A stretch of DNA of 64,000 bases from Sapria himalayana. Its lineage: Eukaryota > Streptophyta > Magnoliopsida > Malpighiales > Rafflesiaceae. Each line of letters opens with the position of its first letter. Position 1 is the stretch's first letter. The notes under the pieces are model-generated. The model was given only the letters and a program-made list of their open reading frames with translations, was not told where the DNA came from and made no database searches. This document shows positions 9,310 through 21,580 of this stretch, piece after piece. The stretch spans positions 2,246,512 to 2,310,511 of the forward strand of contig JAREIK010002645.1 of the NCBI GenBank assembly GCA_029783825.1, written 5' to 3'. The translations under genes were made by a program, and so were the position numbers.

Positions 9310-12300
9310 ATGGGTGTACCATCATTTTACAGATGGTTGGTGAACAAGTATCCAGAGATAGTTGTGAGAGCTGTAGAAGATGAAAGGGAGTCGAGCTCAG
9401 CTAACCCAAATGGCATCGAGTTTGATAATCTCTATCTTGATATGAACGGGATCATTCACCCTTGTTTTCACCCCGAGGATCAAGTTTGTTTATCTCCTCA
9501 TCTCCATTTTTTTTTCTCTTAGTAGCTTTCTGTTTGCCCTTTCACAAACGATTCTCGATCTGTGTTCTAGTGGCTTAGTTTTCCTCATCTTCTGTAAAAT
9601 TGCGTTTCCTTTTGTATTAATGATTCTTTTAAGCAAGAGCACGTCGTATAGTTTCGTTCTTGCATTAATTTCATTATCAAACTGATTCAGATTTTTCCTC
9701 CGACATCCTTTGAAGAAGTATTCGACAACATGTATGAGTACATCGATAGGCTTTTCAGCGTCGTAAGACCACGCAAGCTTTTATATATGGCCATCGGTAT
9801 GGTTTTTGTGTTCATACATGGCGGCAATGTGCCCGTTCATCAGCTTGAATTGTTTCGGTCGCACCTCATCAAGACCTTTTATCTTCTGTCCTTTACTTAT
9901 TAAGTATTTGTGGCTTGAATTACTTTTGTAGATGGGGTTGCTCCCCGCGCTAAAATGAATCAACAACGAAGAAGACGCTTCCTAACACCAAAAGACAACG
10001 AAATTGCCGTGGGGTTCTTCTCCCTCATACGATTCTCCTGTTCTCCCCCACCCACCCTACGTTGCACACTATTTTTTATAATTGATTTGGATGTGCTTGG
10101 GTGATTTTGTGATTTTATGCTGATCAGAAAACTGAGGAAGATAGGCTGAGAAAGCAATATGAAATTGAAGGTAAACCACTTCTTCCAAAGCAGGAATCTG
10201 AAGTCTCAGACTCCAACGTTATCACGCCAGGAACTGTATTTATGCATGAGGTGTCCAAGGTACTCCGACAATATATTAGTTCACGGATGAAGCATGATGC
10301 TGGGTGGAAGGATTTAAAGGTTAGAACTCCATCTCAGTGTTCTTGCACACGATATAGAGTTAGGCTAAGCATTTGGCCTCAGTCTCTTTTATCTTCTTCA
10401 ATAAGGCGTTACTAGCACTACATTGGCTGTGTTATAGGTCATTCTGTCAGATTCTAATGTCCCTGGGGAAGGCGAGCACAAGATAATGTCTTTTATTCGC
10501 CTACAGCGCAGACTTCCTGATTATAATCCAAATTGCTGTCACTGCCTATATGGTCTGGTATATGCGAATTTTCAACTTCCATTGTTACACGCTTAAATCT
10601 TGATCTTCTGAATCTCTTTTAATTTCTGAATAGTAATGAATGTTTCTGTGCAGGATGCTGATCTGATAATGCTAGCTTTGGCAACCCATGAAGTTCATTT
10701 TTCAATATTAAGAGAGGTAAACGTGTATTAATATGCTCTAGCTAGTTCCTTTTGTACTGGATCCATAGCTTCTTTGCTTTCGGAATTAATTGGCATTGAA
10801 ATTGAAACCAGCTTTTTTGGATTGTCCTCGATAGGACGTGTTCGCACAGGAGCAGAGAGAGAGAAGTAGCTGTGATTTCAAAGAAAGTAGGTCCTCCATT
10901 AAAATACCTTATCAGGTATAATGATTTCAAAGACGTGTGTAAATATCACCCCGAATATTACTTTTCCATATGGTCAGACTGATTCTATTCCGTTTCTCTT
11001 TACATCGACAGCTTCTCCATGTCTGGATCCTCAGAGAATATTTGGAGCTTGATATGAAGATCTCTGATCTTCCAGGAAATTTGAAGGAGATCAACTTTGA
11101 GCGCATAGTTGATGATTTTATCTTCATATGTTTTTTCGTAGGAAATGATTTTCTTCCTCACATGCCCTCCTTGGAAATCCATGAGGTCTTTCACTGAGCT
11201 TTTTTGATGACTGTGCAAACAAGATAAAATAATTGAAATTAGTGATCGTCACCTTTCCTTTGCTAGGGAGCTATTGATTTATTGATGACTGTGTACAAGA
11301 ACGAGTTCATGAATATAGGAGGCTACATGGTTGATATGGAGAGGGTAAGAAAAAGATATTAGCATCCATTTGTTTTTCCTGGTGGAAAAAGCGTAAAAAA
11401 GAACTTTGCCATCTTCATTAATTACGAAGTTCTTCATTCATAATGAAGCAGATCGCAGACAAGAAAGGAGGGTTTTTTCAAGCTAAAACGGGTCGAGAAG
11501 TTCATCCTCCTCGTTGGTGCCTACGAGGAGAAGATATTTAAGAAAAGAATGGCACTGCGAGACAGCAAACTTAGACGTCTTCTATCCGAAAATTCAGACG
11601 TCTTCATGGTATTGAATCAGATAGTCATGGTCATCACAGGATTCATTTAACGAATTACTATTTCGTCCTGTTCTTCCCCACCTGCTGCATTATTAACTAA
11701 ATTGCTTTCAGATGTAACCCATGATGATAAATTTTATTACTGTCCAGAATGGTGAAGAAGAACAGAGTTCCAGTTTGATGGTTGATTCAAATAACAGTGG
11801 CGGTTTATTTCCCAATCGTAAAGCAAGATCATCATCTTCTTCAGCACAGAATCTTGCAACTTCGAGTGGGACGGAAGCGTTAATTACCGACGAGTCCGAA
11901 GTACGCCACTCCACTTTTCTTGTGCGGTTTCAATTTTTAGCCCAGTAGAGACGGCACGACTTATCTGGAATAGAACTGATACCAAAAAGCAGATCAAACA
12001 TTTAAAATCCTTTTATAACTTGCAGCTAGCAATATTATATGCAAAGGAAATGAAGATGAGGTTGAAAGAAAACATCCGAGCAAAATCAGATCTTTTTAGA
12101 GGCGATTCCCTTGGAACTGACAGAGTACGTGGTATTCCCCTAACGAGGTCTTCTTCTCTAATGTATGGCCTGCATGGTTGACATCTTTTTTTTTTCTCTA
12201 TTCAATTTTTTCTACAGGTTAGATTGGGTCATCCGGGATGGAAGGAAAGGTACTACGGGGAAAAGTTCTCCTGCCACACCTCTCAGGAGATTGAAAGGAC

Positions 12301-12915
12301 GAGGAAGGAGATCGTATGTAACATGCACTACAAATATCACCTTTAAATTATCGTCGCTGAGGATTTCATATTTATCAGATAGGCCGACGCTTCTGATACG
12401 TATCTGATTGTGCTTGGTAGGGTCAAAAGTACGCTGAAGGTCTGTTATGGGTTCTTCGATACTATTTCTCGGGAGTTCCGTCTTGGTCCTGGTAACATGT
12501 TTCCACAAGATTGATCACTTAACAACACTTACATAGTTATCGTCCATCTGCCGATGGCGGCTAAATCGAAACATAACAACAGGTTCTATCCATACCATTA
12601 TGCTCCATTTGCATCTGATTTTAAGGGTCTTTCTCAAGTTAAAGTCGTGTTTCAAAAAGGTTCGCCATTTAAACCCTTTGACCAGCTCATGTGTGTTCTT
12701 CCTCCTAGCAGGTGAGCGCTTTAATTTTAAATTTCTTCCCCCGTAGCCCTCGAGATTTGGTTGTTGTATTGTGATGAAATTAACTAGGGGTGATTTTGTT
12801 TAGCGCCCATGCTCTTCCAAGAGCCTACCAGCCGTTCATGCTGGATGACGACTCCGCCATCATTGATTTTTATGATACTGGTAAGAGTACTTGTTCTATA
12901 GAATGAACAGTCTTC

Positions 12916-13187
12916 TCATGAATTTATCTCGTTGGAAGAAGTTATCATCATGTGGTTTTTTAGTCAAGTGTATGGCTAAAATTAAAATAATGGTTTTTAG
13001 AGCAGTTTATTGAAACTAGCGGCCTGTAATAGTATAGCCGTTATTTTTTTTGCCTATATATATATATATTCAAAATGCTGCAACATAATTTAATCTCTCA
13101 AAAGTAAAAAATCCTCTTTTGTTTAGTATTTTTTCAATATTTTCTACTTATCTTTAAAATTTTGTTATTTTTTAAAGATATCTAATA
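12916..13187 (+). repeat. Left LTR of Copia B, unit 1
   Basis: It aligns along its length with 19615-19883. The expected TG start is TC here, and the end reads ctaata where the right LTR has ccaaca, so both termini have mutated. The primer-binding site follows after two bases. Confidence 0.85.
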
Positions 13188-13189
13188 TT

Positions 13190-13200
13190 TGGTATCGGAG
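13190..13200 (+). other. Primer-binding site of Copia B, unit 1
   Basis: tggtatcggag lies two bases after the left LTR. It resembles the usual tRNA-Met-complementary TGGTATCAGAG of plant Copia elements, with one substitution. The equivalent in unit 2 is 38889-38899. Confidence 0.75.
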
Positions 13201-13213
13201 GGAAGTTAAAGTA

Positions 13214-14119
13214 ATGGCCAGTATTGAAGGAGGACAAGCTAAGATGCGTGCATTCGTCAAATCGATGGCAAGAGGAGTCTCAATCCCAATCTAATATCCA
13301 ACATTAAGCAAAATGAATTACGACATATGGGCGGTCAAGATGAAGATAATCTTGCGTTCGCTAGGGGTGTGGTTAGTGATTGAAGGTGGAGTCATGGACG
13401 ACGAAAAAGATCAAGGCGTTATGATAGCAATTTCTCAAGCCGTGCCAGTCACGGAAAAGAATACGAAAAAGGAGGCTTGGGACGCACTCATGGAGATGCG
13501 GGTTGGTGAAGATCGTGTCAACAAGGCATGCTTACATATGTTGAAACGACAACTGAACAAGTTACATATGGAGGATTCGGAGACAATAAACAAGTTCTTC
13601 ATGAAGCTTACAATGCTAGCAAGTGAGATCCGCTCGCTGGGCATGAAGCTTGATGATAACGAAATTGTGAAAAAATTATTCAGCACAGTTCCAGACAGAT
13701 TTTTCCAAATTATCGGGATGATTGAGCAGTTTGGCGATATTGAGAATATGTCGGTCTCAGAAGTAATTGGTCGTCTCAAAATCTTTGAGGAAGGACTTAA
13801 AGGACAAGTACTCACAAAGGGCAGTAAAAAACAACTACTTCTTACCCAAGCCGAGTGGAAGGTGAGATGCTTGAAGGGAAAGAAAGATGAAAGTTTCAGC
13901 AATATCAAAAGAGAAGAACATAACGGGAGATTTTGTGGTCGTGGGCGTGAACATGGTGGAGGTCGAGAAAATGGTGAATGCATTAACGAAGACCAAAAGT
14001 CACGCAATTTTGACAAATCCAGGATCAAGTATTTCAATTGTAATGAATATGGTCACTTTGCAAAAGAGTATCCCAAGCCAAACCGAAGAGAGTGTCAATT
14101 TTATTACGACACAAATTGA
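13214..14119 (+). pseudogene. Copia B gag, unit 1
   Basis: The natural start is probably ATG 13214 (MASIEGGQ). A TAA near 13292 splits this from the long frame, which begins at ATG 13313 ([11 protein letters not shown]). The body has the Copia gag core ([27 protein letters not shown]). A CCHC zinc knuckle lies near 14029-14070, where the first and last Cys positions are Tyr ([14 protein letters not shown]). In unit 2 the first Cys is still present. This is a structural capsid-like protein of the element and no longer functional. Confidence 0.85.
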
Positions 14120-14224
14120 TGATGAACCAACATTGTTGGTGGTCGAAACCTACGTTCTTAGTCACGCACTACATAACGAACAGGTATTACTACACGAAGA
14201 CAAGGTGGTGCCAAAGAGTATCAA

Positions 14225-15090
14225 CACCCGAGACAAGGCTTGGTATTTAGATACCGGTGCAAGTAATCACATGACCGGTCGTATTGAAAAATTTACTGAA
14301 ATTGACACGACCATTAAAGAGTAAGTCAAATTTGGAGATGGCTCGGCTGTAGAAAACATGGAAAAGGTTCGATTTTATTTGAATGTGTTACAGGTGAACA
14401 TCGTGTATTAACTAATGTCTACTACATTCTGAAGTTGAAGAGCAACATAAATAAGCCTTGGTCAGTTAGATGAAAGCGGATGAAAATTTATAATTGAAGG
14501 AGTGATGACTATCCTGGACAGGACACGAAGGCTTTTAGCAAAAGTGAGCAGGTCAGGAAGTCATTTATATTTGTTGCACATTACTAAGGTCATACTAGAA
14601 TGTCTTATAGCTAGAAGCAAAAAAAGTGATTAGCGCTGGCATGCAAGATACGGGCATGTGAACTTTTATGCTTTGAAGATTCCAAGTCAGAAACAAAAGG
14701 TGCACGGACTATCCGTAATCGATAATAAAGACCGCATCTGTGATGGTTGTTTGATTGGAAAGCAACACCGAAATTCATTTTCAACATTGGCAAAATTCCG
14801 AGCAGAATCACCCCTTGAACTGTGGCATTGAGATTTGTGCGGGCCAATAACTCTTACTACACATGGAAGCAATCGTTATTTTCTATTGTTGATTAACGAT
14901 TGTACTAGATTCATGTGGCAGGTACTAATCCGAAACAAAGACGAAGTATTTGAGGGAGTCATGAAGGTCAAAGCATCAGCATAAATGGAGAAAAATAACA
15001 AATTGAAGGTTTTTCACACAGATCGTGGCGGTGAATTCATATCAAATGAGTTCAAGACTTATTGTGAAGTCTAGGGAATTAAGCTTTATC
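14225..15090 (+). pseudogene. Copia B protease and integrase core, unit 1
   Basis: The protease site is [12 protein letters not shown] near 14243-14278. The integrase zinc-binding and core segments follow (HARYGHVNF near 14638, [10 protein letters not shown] near 14740, HTDRGGEF near 15018), with several stops, including one in place of the Trp codon before DLCGP near 14829. The segment runs directly into the first unit of the internal triplication. Confidence 0.8.
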
Positions 15091-18000
15091 TTACGGCACC
15101 TTATTCTTCTCAGTAGAACGGAGTTGTTGAACGAAGAAATTAGACGATGGTCGGCATGTCAAAGAGCTTGTTGAAAAGCATGGGAGTCCTAGGTGAATTT
15201 TGGGGAGAAGTGGTATCAACTGCCATATATCTCCTAAATCAAGCACCAACAAAAAGTATCATCGGCAAAACTCCCTATGAAGCATATTACAACCGCAAGC
15301 CAATTGTTGATTATTTTCACATCTTTGAATGTGTGGGACACGTAAAAGATGTTATACCTCACATCACAAAACTTGCAGACCAAAGCAAATCAATGGTGTT
15401 TATAGGTTATGATTCTAATACAAAAGGTTATCGAATGTTTGATCCAAGGTTAAATCAGGTAGTAGTGACACAAGATGTTGTGTTTGAAGAGAAAAAGTAG
15501 AGGGAGTGGAGCAAATTTTCAAAAAAAGAAACAGGATCAGCAGGGAACAATCTTACAACACACCATTTTACCATAGCAGGAGCTTCTGATACGGCAAATC
15601 ATGAAGATAAAGAGGGTTATCAGCTATTTTGGTATGGATCTTCCACAGACGACACAAGAACAAATTGGTAACCGATATCAGCATGCTACACTAGTGATAA
15701 ACACGAGATCCAGAACATTTGTTTCACAATATACTCCAGTAGCAAGTTTTGAAGAATCAGTATTAACCGAAACATTACAACCCTTGACATCCGATGAGAG
15801 CTCATTTGTAGGATCATGGGATATGCGTGACATCAGAAGCTTGTACAATGCAATAGTTCCAATAGAGATGCAGCATTCGGGATTGTGTTTGCTAGGAGAA
15901 GAAGAGCCATCAAATTTTGAAGAAGCCAAAGCAGATCCAATGTCGAAAAGAGCAATGGATGAGGAAATTTCCTCTATTCAAAATAATAAAACTTTGAAGC
16001 TCGTTTTATTACTTGACAGCCACAAACCCATAGGTCTAAAGTGAGTTTACAAGCTAAAGAAGGACACTCAAGATAAAATTATAAAGTACAAAATAAGATT
16101 AGTAGCAAATGAGTATGTTCAACAACAAGGCATAGACGTTGATGAAATTGTTGCTCCTGTTGCTTGGCTAGAAACAGTACGTTTGTTGATTTCTATTACG
16201 AAACATTACCTTGTTCTTCTCAGCAGAACGGAGTTGTTGAACAAAGAAATCAGACGGTGGTCGGCATGTCAAGGAGCTTGTTGAAAAGCATGAGAGTCCT
16301 AGGTGAATTTTCGGTAGAAGCGGTATCAACTGTCATATATCTCCTAAATCAAGCATCAACAAAAAGTATCATCGGCAAAACTCCCTATGAAGCATATTAC
16401 AACCGCAAGCCAATTGTTGATTATTTTCGCTTCTTTGGATGTGTGGGACACGTAAAAGATATTATACCTCACCTCACAAAACTTGCAGACCAAAGCAAGC
16501 CAATGATGTTTATAGGTTATGATTCTAATACAAAAGGTTATCGAATGTTTAATCCAAAGTTAAATCATGTAGTAGTGACACAGGATGTCGTGTTTGAAGA
16601 GAAAAAGTAGAGGGAGTGGAGCAAATTTTCAAAAAAAGAAACAGGATCAGCAGGGAACACTCTTACAACACACTATTTTACCATAGCAGGAGCTTCTGAT
16701 ATGGAAAATCATGAAGATAAAGAGGGTATCAGTAATTTTGGTATGGATCTTCCACAGACGGCACAAGAACAAATTGGTAACTGATATCAGCATGCTACAC
16801 TAGTGATGAACACGAGATCCAGAACATCTATTTCACAATATACTCCAGTAGCAAGTTTTGAAGAATCAGTATCAACCGAAACATTACAACCCTTGACATC
16901 CGATGAGAGTTCATTAGTAGGATCATGGGATATGCGTGACATCAGAAGCTTGTACAATGCAATAGTTCCAATATAGATGCAGCATTCGGGATTGTGTTTG
17001 CTAGGAGAAGAAGAGCCATCAAATTTTGAAGAAGCTAAAGCAGATCCAATGTCGAAAAGAGCAATGGATGAGGAAATTTCCTCTATTCAAAATAATAAAA
17101 CTTGGAAGCTCGTTTTATTACTTGACAGCCACAAACCCATAGGTCTAAAGTGAGTTTACAAGCTAAAGAAGGACACTCAAGATAAAATTATAAAGTACAA
17201 AATAAGATTAGTAGCAAATGAGTATGTTCAACAACAAGGCATAGACGTTGATGAAATTGTTGCTCCTGTTGCTTGGCTAGAAACAGTACGTTTGTTGATT
17301 TCTATTATGAAACATTACCTTGTTCTTCTCAGCAGAACGGAGTTGTTGAACAAAGAAATCAGACGGTGGTCGGCATGTCAAGGAGCTTGTTGAAAAGCAT
17401 GAGAGTCTTAGGTGAATTTTCGGTAGAAGCGGTATCAACTGTCATTTATCTTCTAAATCAAGCATCAACAAAAAGTATCATTGGCAAAACTCCCTATGAA
17501 GCATATTACAACCGCAAGCCAATTGTTGATTATTTTCGCTTCTTTGGATGTGTGGGACACGTAAAAGATATTATACCTCACCTCACAAAACTTGCAGACC
17601 AAAGCAAGCCAATGATGTTTATAGGTTATGATTCTAATACAAAAGGCTATCGAATGTTTAATCCAAAGTTAAATCATGTAGTAGTGACACAAGATGTCGT
17701 GTTTGAAGAGAAAAAGTAGAGGGAGTGGAGCAAATTTTCAAAAAAAGAAACAAAATTAGCAGGGAATACTCTTACAACGCAATTCTGGTATGGATCTTCC
17801 ACAGACAACACGAGAACAAATTGGTAACCGATATTAGCATGCTACACTAGTGATAAACACGAGATCCAGAACATCTGTTTCACAATATACTCCAGTAGCA
17901 AGTTTTGAAGAATCAGTATCAACCGAAACATTACAACCATCGACATCCAATGAGAGTTCATTAGTAGGATCATGGGATATGCGTGACATCAGAAGCTTGT

Positions 18001-18350
18001 ACAATGCAATAGTTCTAATAGAGATGTAGTATTCGGGATTGTGTTTGCTAGGGAAAGAAGAGCCATCAAATTTTGAAGAAGCTAAAGCAGATTCAATGTC
18101 GAAAAGAGCAATGGATGAGAAAATTTCTTCTATTCAAAATAATAAAACTTGGAAGCTCATTTTTTACTTGACAGTAACAAACCCATAGGTCTAAAGTGAG
18201 TTTACAAGCTAAAGAAGGACACTCAAGATAGAATTGTAAAGCATAAAACAAGATTAGTAGCAAATGAGTATGTTCAATGACAAGGAATAGACGTTGATGA
18301 AATTATTGCTCCTGTTGCTTGGCTAGAAACAGTATGTTTGTTGATTTCTT
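15091..18350 (+). repeat. Internal tandem triplication in Copia B pol, unit 1
   Basis: Three consecutive repeats of about 1.1 kb (15091-16195, 16196-17304, 17305-18350) each hold the integrase C-terminal region ([25 protein letters not shown]), the linker, and the start of reverse transcriptase up to APVAWLETV. Repeats 2 and 3 are closest to each other, and repeat 3 has a deletion of about 60 bp. The outer borders share ttacggcac, at 15091-15099 and 18351-18359. The inner joints read attacgaaacattacc. This indicates duplication through a short homology, followed by a second round. Only after repeat 3 does reverse transcriptase continue. Confidence 0.9.
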
Positions 18351-19300
18351 TTACGGCACATAAAGGATGGAAGGTACATCATATGGATGTGAAGTCGGTT
18401 TTCCTCAACGGTGATTTGAAAGAGGAAGTGTATGTCAGTCAATTGCATGGTTTTGAAATAAAAGGAGAAGAGCACAAGGTGTTAAAGTTGCACAAAGTAT
18501 TGTATGGTTTGCGACAAACACCTAGAGCCTGGAACTCAAAACTGGACAAGTCATTGAGGACACTTGGTTTTGAGAAGTATTTTTTAGAGCATGCCGTATA
18601 CATGAGAAATCAAGGTAAAGGGAATTTAATTGTTGGAGTCTACGTGGATGATTTAATCATTACTAGAGTGTATTCAAGACATAGACAAGTTTAAATCACA
18701 GATGAATAAATTGTTTTGCATGAGTGATCTTGGGTTACTAAGTTATTATCTAGGAATTAAAGTTTGTCAGGATTCTCAAAGTATCACACTCAACTAGACG
18801 GTATTTGCAAGAAAGGTTTTAGACAAATGTGGAATGATAGATTGCAACCCTTCGCAAATCCTAATAGAATCTCGTCTAAAACTGAGTAAGGAAAGCACAA
18901 GTCTACTTATAGACACAATTATGTACCGAAGTATTGTTTGGAGTTTAACGTACCTACTACACACGTGCCTAGATTTGGCATTCTCTATCGGCATGGTGAG
19001 TAGATACATGGAGAAGCTCACAGTGGAGCACATGGCCGCAGTGAAGAACATACTGATGTATGTAAAAGAAACTTTAAGCATCGGTTGCATTTATGAGAAG
19101 AAGAAAGGAAGCTTGGAGTTGATCAGTTACTCCAATAGTGATTTAGCTGGTGATACTGATGATAGGAAAAGCACCTCAGGTTTGATATTTTTTCTTGGGC
19201 TAAATCCTATTAGATGGTATTTACAAAAATAGAAAGTGGTTATATTATCTTCCTGTGAAGTGGAGTACATTGTTGCTTGTGCAGCAGCATGTCAAGGAGT
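18351..19300 (+). pseudogene. Copia B reverse transcriptase and RNase H, unit 1
   Basis: Reverse transcriptase runs from [14 protein letters not shown] (near 18378) through [11 protein letters not shown] to YVDDLIIT near 18640-18665. The frame is broken shortly after. RNase H follows, with [17 protein letters not shown] near 19130-19180 and SSCEVEY near 19250. A stop separates the last segment from a polypurine tract at 19604-19613. Confidence 0.85.
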
Positions 19301-19614
19301 GTGGCTAGGATGATTGTTGATATATTTGTTAAAAAATCGAAGATAAAAAAGTGGTTCTAAAGATTGACAATCAATCCGCAATTGTATTAAGTAAGAATTC
19401 AGTTTATCATGAGAGGAGCAAACACATCGATACTCGATTCCACTACATTAGAGACTGTGTTGAATCAAGAATAATTAAAATTTAACATGTTTGCACAAAA
19501 GATCAATATGCTGATATTCTGACAAAGTCGCTAGCAAAGATGAAATTCTTGGAAATAAGAGAAAATTTTAGTGTGCGGATCATCAGTAGAGAACAACAAG
19601 CTTAAGGAGGAGAT

Positions 19615-19883
19615 TGATGAATTAATCTTGTTAGAAGAAGTTATCATCATGCTGTTTTTTAGTCAAATGTGTGGCTAAAATTAAAAGAACGATTTTTAGA
19701 GCAGTTTATTGAAACTAGCGGCCTGTAATAGTCTAGCCGTTATTTTTTTTTTGCCTATATATATATTTAAAACTGTGAAACAGAATGTAATATCTCAAAA
19801 GTAAAAAATCTTCTTTTGTTTAGTGTTTTTTCAAAGTTTCCTACTATCTTTAAAATTTTGTTATTTTTTAAAGATATCCAACA
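19615..19883 (+). repeat. Right LTR of Copia B, unit 1
   Basis: It starts tgatgaatta directly after the polypurine tract and ends ccaaca. It is about 9-10% different from the left LTR by eye. It is followed by the candidate target duplication tattc, then XRN intron sequence and exon 17. Confidence 0.87.
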
Positions 19884-21471
19884 TATTCCACCATTATATA
19901 TGTGTAGAAAACTAAGCAGCCTGCTTCCTTCTTTTAAATATAGAATTTGAAGTGGACACTGAAGGAAAACAATTTACATGGCAGGTTTGCTGATTCATTT
20001 CTTTAGACACTTTTTGTTTCAAGAACTCACCACATCTATGCAACACAATCACCAATTTATTTGTTCCATAAAAGGGTATCTGCAAGCTTCCATTTATAGA
20101 CGAAGCACGACTTCTAGCTGTAACTAGGAAGGTAGAGATGGAACTCGAGGTATGACAGTTTTTTATTGATACCAACGTTCTTGTTTATTTACACGATAGA
20201 TTTCTCATGTACTTAAATTCAATTATTGTGTACAGGAACAAGAGGCGGTACGGAATTCAAGAAGTTATGACCAGTTGTTCATGAAATTCTCAGACGAGCT
20301 ACATTGGTTTTATATGGATCAGATTTCCAGCAAGCCAGATAAAACCGCCAGGATAAATACTGATAGTAATTTAAGGTTGTATGATTGTTGTAAGAATTGG
20401 GAAAGCATTCAAAAAGATGATAATGTTGTAGCCAACGAAAGACTTTCAGCTTAATTTATGTGCCTGCATGTTTGGCATTTTGATGTATGTGAATCTGCCT
20501 CGTCATGTTGCAGAAGCATGCTTTGTGGTTTTCCCGATGGCTCTGTACATGTTCCTCGTCCACTTGAGGGGACAATATTCCCCATCAAGGTAATTCCCGT
20601 GTCTGTTCGAAACCTGAAGTAACTTATTGTTTTACTTTTTCACGATGGAGTTGTTGCAGACAATAAGCGAAGCTGACATACAGGAGACACTACTCTGGCA
20701 TGAATACAAGGGCGCCAGGCCCCTAGTAAAGTAAGCGAATTCCAGCTCTTCTTTCCCACTTCTTCTTCATTCATCTGTCCTCTCTCTTTCCTCTTTGTGA
20801 CAGAACCAATTTGCGTTGAACAAAAATTATAGATTTCGAAATCATAAAGGGTCCGAACCAGCAATTAACAGGATGAAATCTAACCAGGCGAACTCTGTGG
20901 GGGTGCGAAAAGAATCTGGTTTTGGATGGAGCGCTGGCGCTGCTAGAGGAAGTATAAATTCTAGAGGTTCGTCTGCCGTATCTGTTGCTAGTGGAGTACG
21001 TGTTGCAGGGGCAAGCTGGCGTGATAGAAGGGAGGATCACTATCCTCTTGCTCCTAGATGCAGTAGGGATTTAAAGTCAGAAATGCACAGCCGGTATGGA
21101 TTTTATCAAACGAATAGTACTGTTGTGGGTTTGAGTCGGGCTCAGGTACAAGGCGGCATCCAAGATTTAAAGATTTCAGAGAATAGACATGGTTTTGCAT
21201 CCTACGGGAGAGGTCACCAGTCAACAAGCAATATCTGGCTTCCCAAACATGCCTCGGCATATGATAAGAGCACGAACTTTGGTACAACCACTGGCAATGG
21301 TCAGAACTCAAACAAGTCGCGGAGAAACTCGGCAAATGTTACTGTCCCCTATCCCGGACACATTTCGTATGCAGCTGCCGTCACTTCAATAAAACCCCCC
21401 GCCGGCCAGAGACAAGCCTTTCCCTGATTGGTGGTAGTTAATTTCGTTCTTCTTCCAGCTTCACCAAACTT

Positions 21472-21494
21472 TGTGTGTGTGTGTGTGTGTGTGT
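21472..21494. repeat. (TG)n microsatellite in the XRN 3' region, unit 1
   Basis: About eleven TG dinucleotides lie 45 bases after the XRN stop codon, probably within the 3' UTR. The matching tract in unit 2 is near 47168-47190. Confidence 0.9.
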
Positions 21495-21580
21495 ATAATG
21501 TATGTATCATGGTTTGTGCTTTATCCTCTTTAAAGCAAAAACAATAGCAATCGTGGGGATGGAAACTTGCAAATGAACTT

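Larger units (their letters stand above)
12916..19883 (+). mobile_element. Ty1/Copia LTR retrotransposon B in XRN intron 16, unit 1
   Basis: This is a full-length but dead Copia element in the same orientation as the host gene. It has LTRs at 12916-13187 and 19615-19883, a primer-binding site at 13190-13200 (tggtatcggag, tRNA-Met type) and a polypurine tract at 19604-19613. The order gag, protease, integrase, reverse transcriptase, RNase H is that of Copia. Candidate target duplications are tcttc (12911-12915) and tattc (19884-19888), matching 4 of 5. LTRs differ at roughly 9-10% of positions by eye, so insertion is much older than the 25.7-kb duplication. Both units carry it at the same site. 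Pol contains an internal triplication and many stops. Confidence 0.92.
9310..21427 (+). pseudogene. XRN: XRN-family 5'-3' exoribonuclease, copy 1 (one-base frameshift in exon 10)
   Basis: This is a plant XRN-type enzyme, which degrades 5'-monophosphate RNA processively. I infer 22 exons: 9310-9483, 9691-9796, 9932-10008, 10128-10319, 10438-10557, 10654-10716, 10835-10915, 11012-11185, 11267-11344, 11452-11608, 11748-11900, 12026-12124, 12218-12313, 12421-12491, 12583-12711, 12804-12880, 19944-19984, 20075-20149, 20236-20375, 20514-20589, 20660-20725 and 20804-21427. The N terminus [10 protein letters not shown] and the motifs [38 protein letters not shown] and [10 protein letters not shown] are typical of XRN. 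Exon 10 has six Ts at 11473-11478 where unit 2 has five. This shifts the frame at about residue 363, with a stop at 11539-11541. The other exons are equivalent to copy 2. Intron 16 contains Copia B. The frameshift is either a real knockout or a homopolymer error. Confidence 0.88.

Noticed and set aside
9128..9310. A 60-codon plus-strand frame just before XRN
   Set aside because: It overlaps the CT-rich XRN leader, has no family motif, and the [10 protein letters not shown] start at 9310 is clear. At most it is a leader uORF.
13435..14037. A 200-codon minus-strand frame (also at 39134-39736)
   Set aside because: It lies exactly opposite the Copia B gag gene and has no recognisable motif. It is a shadow of gag.
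12911..19888. A clean 5-bp target duplication for Copia B
   Set aside because: The flanks tcttc and tattc match at 4 of 5 bases only. They are reported as a degraded duplication and not a perfect one.
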